Assembly: GCA_036502765.1 (NCBI GenBank)
Contig: DASXXX010000147.1
Coordinates: 1 to 52,555, forward strand
Origin: DASUAS01 sp036502765
GTDB taxonomy: Bacteria; Actinomycetota; Acidimicrobiia; IMCC26256; DASPTH01
Reading direction: 5' to 3'
Length of the DNA stretch: 52,555 nucleotides
Below the pieces are notes generated by a model that saw only the letters and a program-made list of their open reading frames with translations, had not been told where the DNA came from and did no database searches. Positions 48,397-52,555 of the stretch are shown here, in pieces. The position numbers and the translations under genes were made by a program. Positions within the stretch are counted from its first letter, which is position 1. Each line of letters begins with the position of its first letter.

Positions 48397-49008
48397 TCAG
48401 TCCTCGGACCGGACGCCGCGCAACCCGAACCAGGCGAGCTCGGCGACCCACGCCGCGAGCTGATCGGGCGCGTGTGGGCCGTCGGGGTCGGTGAGTGCGT
48501 GGCGGCTGATCCCCTCGGCCATGCCGACCAGCGCGTGCGCCAGCACCATGCGGTGCTCCTGCGAACCGTGGATCTCGATCAGCGTGCTCACCGCGGCGGC
48601 GGCGTCATCGAGGACGCGATCGACCACGTCGGCGAACTCCGGGTCGTTGCGCGCCGAGGCTCCGAACAGCAGTCGGAATGCCGCCCGGTCGCTCTCGACG
48701 AAGTGGAAGTAGGCCGCGAACCCCACCTCGACGCGCGCGCGTTCGGTCTCCACGCTCGCGGTCGCCTCGGTGAGCACCTCGAGGAGGCGGCCACCGACGT
48801 CTTCGAGCACGGCGACGAACAGTGCCCGCTTCGACAAGAAGTGCTGGTAGAAGACCGGCTTGGTCACGCCCGCGGCGAGCGCGAGGTCGTCCATCGCGGT
48901 GGCGTGGAAGCCGCGATCGGCGAACTCGACACACGCCACGTCGAGCAGCTGTCGGCGCCGCTCGTCGGGAGCGAGCCGCGTCGGGGAGACGCGGCGAGGC
49001 GCCGTCAC
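48397..49008 (-). CDS. TetR-family transcriptional regulator
   Basis: 203 residues from GTG 49008, which overlaps the aldo-keto reductase stop as GTGA. N-terminal DNA-binding domain: RRRQLLDVACVEFADRGFHA, TAMDDLALAAGVTKPVFYQH, FLSKRALFVAVLEDVGG, the classic helix-turn-helix. The C-terminal ligand domain is all-helical (VGFAAYFHFVESDRAAFRLL, MVLAHALVGMAEGISRHALT). Being the second gene after the reductase, it probably reports on its substrate or product. Confidence 0.93.
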   Translation of the reverse strand: MTAPRRVSPTRLAPDERRRQLLDVACVEFADRGFHATAMDDLALAAGVTKPVFYQHFLSKRALFVAVLEDVGGRLLEVLTEATASVETERARVEVGFAAYFHFVESDRAAFRLLFGASARNDPEFADVVDRVLDDAAAAVSTLIEIHGSQEHRMVLAHALVGMAEGISRHALTDPDGPHAPDQLAAWVAELAWFGLRGVRSED

Positions 49009-50018
49009 CCCCCGGTACTCGACTTCAGCGGCATCTCATAGCGGTTGGTGACGCCGAAGTTGTCGTCCCAGAGCTCGTCGACGCGAGCGACCTCGTCGGC
49101 CGTGAGCGGCAGGTCACTGGAGGCCGAGTACTCGCGCACGTCCTCGACGTTCACGCACGTGGGGAGGACGGTCGTGAACGCGGGATTGGCGAGGATGCCG
49201 GCGATGGCGGCCTGACCGACCGTGCGGCCGGTGCCTTCCCACAGGAACGAGAGGGTCTCGGCCTTGTCGAAGTTGTCGAGCATGTTGTCGCGGTTGCGAT
49301 GCGAGCGATGGTCCTCGGGTGGGAACACGGTGTCGCGCGTGATGCGGCCCGAGAGGGTGTCGGACGCGTGCGGCACGCGCGAGATCAGCCCGACGCGACC
49401 GTCGGCGACCGCGGGCTCGGCCGCGAACGTGCGGCCCGGTTCCTGCTCGAGCACATTGAACACGGTCTGGAGCGACACGATGTCGCGGTCGCGCAGCGCT
49501 TCGAGTCCTTCGTCGACCCATCCGATGGCGGGGCCGAGCGCGACGCCGAGCTCGCGCACCTTGCCCTCGTCGCGGAACCGCTCGAGCTCCTCCCACAACC
49601 CGTCGCTGCGAATGGGCTCGATGCGCGTGTTGTGCAGCTGGTAGAGGTCGATGTGGTCGGTGCCGAGACGGCGCAGCGACGCTTCGAGTTGGAGTCGGAT
49701 CGATGCCGGCTCCCAGTCGAACGGGCGCTCCGACTGGCCGGGGAACTTGCGCGCCGCTTCGATGTCGTAGCCGCACTTGGTGGTGAGAACGATCTCGTCG
49801 CGCTGCGCCTTGAGCACATCGGCGAGCAGCACCTCGCCGAACCCACCGTCGCCGTACACCGGCGCGGTGTCGATGAAGTTGATGCCGGTGTCGAGCGCGG
49901 CGTGGAGGAGCCCTTGCTTGTCCTCGACGACACCCCACCAGTCGCTGGCGAGGGTCCAGACCCCGAAACCGACCTCCGAGACCTCGAGGTCGCTCCGGCC
50001 GAAGCGGCGGTAGCGCAC
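49005..50018 (-). CDS. Aldo-keto reductase
   Basis: 337 residues from GTG 50018; AAAGGAG is 6 bases upstream. TIM-barrel motifs: RYRRFGRSDLEVSEVGFGVW, FIDTAPVYGDGGFGEVLLAD (catalytic Asp and Tyr), VLTTKCGYDIEAARKF (Lys), DHIDLYQLHNTRIEPI (His), RDRDIVSLQTVFNVLEQEP and QAAIAGILANPAFTTVLPTC. It reduces carbonyls with NADPH; natural substrate unknown. Coupled to the TetR gene. Confidence 0.93.
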   Translation of the reverse strand: MRYRRFGRSDLEVSEVGFGVWTLASDWWGVVEDKQGLLHAALDTGINFIDTAPVYGDGGFGEVLLADVLKAQRDEIVLTTKCGYDIEAARKFPGQSERPFDWEPASIRLQLEASLRRLGTDHIDLYQLHNTRIEPIRSDGLWEELERFRDEGKVRELGVALGPAIGWVDEGLEALRDRDIVSLQTVFNVLEQEPGRTFAAEPAVADGRVGLISRVPHASDTLSGRITRDTVFPPEDHRSHRNRDNMLDNFDKAETLSFLWEGTGRTVGQAAIAGILANPAFTTVLPTCVNVEDVREYSASSDLPLTADEVARVDELWDDNFGVTNRYEMPLKSSTGG

Positions 50019-50056
50019 GGTGGCTCCTTTCGCCTGCTGACGGTGCGGCGCGAAAT

Positions 50057-50350
50057 CTAATGCCGCGACGCGGGAGGCTCCCCACCGGCGCGGCGGATCG
50101 CCGCGTCGCGGTCTTCGCGCGCTGCGGCGCGCAGTCCGTAGCCGAGCACGATCGGGACCGGGAGCACGACGCACGCCGAGATGAGCGCGACGACCGTCAC
50201 CGTGGTCACTCCCGACGGGAAGCCGGTGGCCGCGGCGACGACGAACGCGACCACGGCGAGGAGCAGCAGGCCGTAGCCCACCCGCTTGGCCAGCCCCACC
50301 CACCGGGCGATGCGGGCCCGGCGGACGACTACCGGATCCTCGGCGTTCAC
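50057..50350 (-). CDS. Small membrane protein coupled to the glycosyltransferase gene
   Basis: 97 residues from GTG 50350, overlapping the glycosyltransferase stop as GTGA; GGAG is 6 bases upstream. ATG 50362 would add four residues. Two hydrophobic helices, VGYGLLLLAVVAFVVAAATG and VTTVTVVALISACVVLPVPI, between basic ends (VVVRRARIARWVG; REDRDAAIRRAGG). No family recognised. Confidence 0.7.
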   Translation of the reverse strand: MNAEDPVVVRRARIARWVGLAKRVGYGLLLLAVVAFVVAAATGFPSGVTTVTVVALISACVVLPVPIVLGYGLRAAAREDRDAAIRRAGGEPPASRH

Positions 50351-51429
50351 CACGTGCTCCATCCTGCGCCACGGAAGGCCTCGTCGACCCGTCGCGGCAG
50401 GTCGGGCAGGGAGCAATGAGGTCGTACGCGTTCGACGTTGGCCTCGAGCACCGCGGGGTCGGGGGCGCGCAGCCACGCCTGCACGCCGTCGACATCGTCG
50501 ATCGAGAGGAGGCGCACGCCGAAGTCCCGCAGCTCGTCGAGCACGGGGTAGTGGCCGACCGCGATGGGCCGGCGATGGGCGATCGACTCGATCACCGGGT
50601 TGCCGAAGCCCTCCCACGTCGACGGGAAGACGACGAGGTCTGCCGCTGCATACGCGTCGGGCGCGCTCGCGGCTCGACCGACCGTGAGCGGCACGTGCGA
50701 CTGGGCGACGAGACGCGCGAACACGTCGTCGTACCCGTCCTCGGCGGGTCCGGTGATCCAGAGGCGCAGATCCCGGTCGGGCTCGCGACGCGCGAGCTCG
50801 GCCGCGAACTCGATCGCCGCCGGGATGTTCTTGCGAGGGATCGCGCGCGTCGGCTGGAGCAGCACGACGTCGTCCCGCGCGAAGCCGAACTCGGTGCGAG
50901 CCCGATCGCGGTTGCCGCGCGCGGGGTCGAGGTCGAACGCGTTGCGCAGCGTGATCGCGTCGAACCCACGGTTCGCCAGTTGCGCGCGCGAGTGGTCGTT
51001 GATCGTGACGTGCAGCGAGTTGGGTCGGTGCGGCGGCACGTTGGGAGGTGTGGGGAGACCGGCCCGCTGCCACGGGAGGTCGTGGTGGTGGAACACGACC
51101 CGACCCTCATGCGCGTTGAGCACGGTCGCGGCGAGGCTCGCAGCGTCCGGGTTGATCGGGAGCGAGCAGAGGTTCTCGACGATCACGAGATCGGCGCCCG
51201 CGACTGCGTCCGCCAGGTCGTCGGGTGCGAGGGCAGTGTCGTCGGGCGGGTCGATGGCGAGGAAGGGAAGCGCTATGTCGTCGGCGCGAGGCTCGTCGTC
51301 GAGGTCGCCCGCGACTCGCCGCACCGCGAACCCCAGCTCCTGCAGTGCCCACTCCCACTTGCGGGCCTCGACGCCCACACCGTCGGCGCCGCCGAGCCGG
51401 TACGAGAGTTGGACGGCAGTGGGCGGCAT
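50347..51429 (-). CDS. Glycosyltransferase, GT4-type
   Basis: 360 residues from ATG 51429. GT-B fold: N-terminal VQLSYRLGGADGVGVEARKW and VIVENLCSLPINPDAA, HHHDLPWQRAGL, then the donor-binding domain: QPTRAIPRKNIPAAIEFAAE and YAAADLVVFPSTWEGFGNPV with IESIAHRRPIAVGHY, which is the ExxxxxE-like region of GT4 enzymes. It transfers a sugar from a nucleotide donor with retention. The acceptor is unknown; the coupled small membrane protein may tether it. Confidence 0.88.
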   Translation of the reverse strand: MPPTAVQLSYRLGGADGVGVEARKWEWALQELGFAVRRVAGDLDDEPRADDIALPFLAIDPPDDTALAPDDLADAVAGADLVIVENLCSLPINPDAASLAATVLNAHEGRVVFHHHDLPWQRAGLPTPPNVPPHRPNSLHVTINDHSRAQLANRGFDAITLRNAFDLDPARGNRDRARTEFGFARDDVVLLQPTRAIPRKNIPAAIEFAAELARREPDRDLRLWITGPAEDGYDDVFARLVAQSHVPLTVGRAASAPDAYAAADLVVFPSTWEGFGNPVIESIAHRRPIAVGHYPVLDELRDFGVRLLSIDDVDGVQAWLRAPDPAVLEANVERVRPHCSLPDLPRRVDEAFRGAGWSTW

Positions 51430-51467
51430 CAGCCCGAGGCTCGCGCGGATCTCTGCGTGATGGCGGA

Positions 51468-52187
51468 TCAGCCTGGCGTGCGGCCGCGCTCGGCGCGGGC
51501 GAGACGGCGGTTCGTGGCGTCGAGCAGCGCGCGCGCCACTGCGTCGTCGCGGTCGCGCCGCACCACTGCCGATCCGGAGACGACCAGCTCGGAGGGCGGG
51601 TCGACGTAGACGACGGTGACGATCGCGACGCGATTGCTCCCGATGCGACTGATCTCGGCGTTCGTGATGTGGACGGCCTCGGCCGCGGGTTCGGCCTGGC
51701 GCACCGCGTCGAGCGCGGCCGCGGCGACGAGTTGCGGACGCGCCGCGCTCGCGACGGATCCCTCGGCGTAGCCCGTGAGCTCGCGGTCGCCTTCGATGAG
51801 CACCACCCGTACTTGTGCGCGCAGGCCGACCGCTTCGATGTTGATCGCACTCACACGCGCGCGCGCCTCGGCGCGCGGGAGCTCGATGCCGACGGGGGTG
51901 TTCTGGTCGTTGGTGTTGAGCTGCGCGACCGACACGATGCGGTGATCGAGCTCGATGCCGAAGACGGTCTGGGCCACGGCGCGCACGTCGCGGACCGTCT
52001 GCTTCGCTGGCTTGCTCGGGTCGGCGAGGACGTGCACCTCGATCGGTCGCCCCGATCGATCGCCCACGACCCGGACCGCGTGGACTCCGCTCAGGCGGCA
52101 GAGCTCGTCCTCGAGGTCACGAAGCTCGGCCGCAGGGTTTCTGTCCCCTTCGGACGACAATTCGCCGTTCGACCACTCACTTGGCAT
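51468..52187 (-). CDS. Hypothetical protein with conserved repeated domain
   Basis: 239 residues from ATG 52187 (the frame is open further up). Acidic N terminus (SSEGDRNPAAELRDLEDELC), then two alternating alpha/beta segments: VHAVRVVGDRSGRPIEVHVL, VRDVRAVAQTVFGIELDHRI, and VRVVLIEGDRELTGYAEGSV, AAAALDAVRQAEPAAEAVHI, IGSNRVAIVTVVYVDPPSEL. The style is that of a cytoplasmic conserved actinobacterial protein; no family or function assigned. Confidence 0.7.
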   Translation of the reverse strand: MPSEWSNGELSSEGDRNPAAELRDLEDELCRLSGVHAVRVVGDRSGRPIEVHVLADPSKPAKQTVRDVRAVAQTVFGIELDHRIVSVAQLNTNDQNTPVGIELPRAEARARVSAINIEAVGLRAQVRVVLIEGDRELTGYAEGSVASAARPQLVAAAALDAVRQAEPAAEAVHITNAEISRIGSNRVAIVTVVYVDPPSELVVSGSAVVRRDRDDAVARALLDATNRRLARAERGRTPG

Positions 52188-52483
52188 GGCGACCCCGTCA
52201 CTCCCCGAGGGCCCGGAGCCCCCGCCCGGACACAGCATACGGCCATCCGACCACGCAGCGTGGGGGCCACGCGTTGCCGATGTTACCTGTGGGGCTTGCG
52301 TGGCGATCAGATCCGCGTGAAACTATGCGTCCTTTCGTCCAGAGGAGGGGAAACAACACTGTCTCGGGGTGGAGACGGCAGGGCCTCGGCCTGATTTTTC
52401 AACGAGTTACCTGAAGCGAAGCGAGATGTCCGTAGGGCTCACAGCGTTGCCCATGCGGGAGAACTCATGTTTCAGGAGGTCTC
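52188..52483 (+). other. Structured leader region ahead of the last gene, identity unknown
   Basis: No plus-strand gene ends nearby, yet the region holds two hairpins: GTCTC (52361-52365) with GAGAC (52372-52376), and a terminator-like stem at 52379-52393. I compared it with TPP, c-di-AMP, c-di-GMP and cobalamin elements from memory and found no match. Confidence 0.4.
52379..52399 (+). terminator. Hairpin with T-tract in the leader of the last gene
   Basis: CAGG (52379-52382) pairs with CCTG (52390-52393), extended inward by C-G pairs with one bulged G, and is followed by ATTTTT (52394-52399). It is the clearest intrinsic terminator in the window and lies about 85 bases before the GTG at 52484. 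Confidence 0.55.
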
Positions 52484-52555
52484 GTGCAAAAGGCCATGGT
52501 TCGCGTTGCGGCCGGCGCGTCAGCATTGGTCGCAATGCTGCTCGCCGGTGGCGCT
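52484..52555 (+). CDS. Start of a secreted protein, cut by the window edge
   Basis: AGGAGG (52474-52479) is 4 bases before GTG 52484; ATG 52496 is in frame but too far from it. The 24 visible residues are a signal peptide: basic start (QKAMVRVAAGASA), then LVAMLLAGGA. Nothing can be said about the mature protein. Confidence 0.7.
   Translation, partial: MQKAMVRVAAGASALVAMLLAGGA

Noticed and set aside
52239..52483. c-di-AMP (ydaO) riboswitch, common before wall hydrolases of actinobacteria
   Set aside because: A CCGTAGGG is present, but the following conserved core with GTCAGCTAAC is absent.

Overview
The window is very GC-rich, densely packed, non-repetitive chromosomal DNA from a bacterium. 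Several features point to Actinomycetota, perhaps an Acidimicrobiia-like lineage: an LLM-class F420-type oxidoreductase, a cell-wall protein ending in an LAxTG-type sorting signal, actinobacterial SigF/partner-switching genes, many GTG starts, and many genes whose only visible start signal is a TANNNT -10 box 6-10 bases before the start codon (leaderless mRNA). I saw no rRNA, tRNA, CRISPR array, prophage or insertion sequence. It reads as core chromosome rather than an island.

Layout. 1-3.5 kb: tail of an ABC1/UbiB kinase-like gene, a secreted cell-wall protein with three chaplin-like Cys repeats, and an ECF sigma factor with a membrane partner. 3.4-9.3 kb: a drug/metabolite transporter divergent from a glycosyltransferase fused to a degenerate deacetylase-like region, an intact polysaccharide deacetylase, a tyrosine phosphatase, a beta-propeller exoprotein and a tiny secreted protein. 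9.7-16.6 kb: F420-type oxidoreductase and acyl-CoA dehydrogenase, a lipoprotein, and two ECF sigma/membrane-partner pairs facing apart. 16.9-25.7 kb: a MarR/universal-stress pair over a palindromic control region, an oxidoreductase, pdxH, a BrkB-type membrane protein, small proteins, an esterase-like lipoprotein, ribB and a two-component system. 25.8-32.2 kb: a glutaminase-STAS-cNMP protein, then a thiamin operon on the minus strand (TPP riboswitch, thiamin pyrophosphokinase, binding protein, fused permease, ATPase). 32.2-41 kb: phosphatase, Kelch and YVTN propeller proteins, Nudix hydrolase, two subunits of a xanthine-dehydrogenase-type enzyme without the large subunit, dienelactone hydrolase, CPBP protease, deacetylase-fold hydrolase, phosphoribosyltransferase and a CsbD-like protein. 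41.4-46.3 kb: a general-stress partner-switching module (sigma, three HATPase-fold proteins, two STAS proteins, one PP2C phosphatase) followed by an encapsulated-ferritin-type protein. 46.3-52.5 kb: secretory lipase, TetR/aldo-keto reductase, glycosyltransferase, hypothetical genes, and the start of a secreted protein behind a structured leader.

How the parts may work together. The best defined system is the thiamin operon, where a TPP riboswitch spans the ribosome binding site of the kinase gene and heads the uptake genes. The second is the stress module: candidate promoters of the form GTTT-N16-GGG precede the sigma operon, csbD and the ferritin-like gene, suggesting one SigF/SigB-type regulon. 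The most unusual local structures are divergent promoters whose -10 boxes overlap (4.39, 17.38 and 20.48 kb), a MarR control region made of two palindromes, and a ladder of tandem GAGGATG units at the permease/ATPase junction of the thiamin operon.
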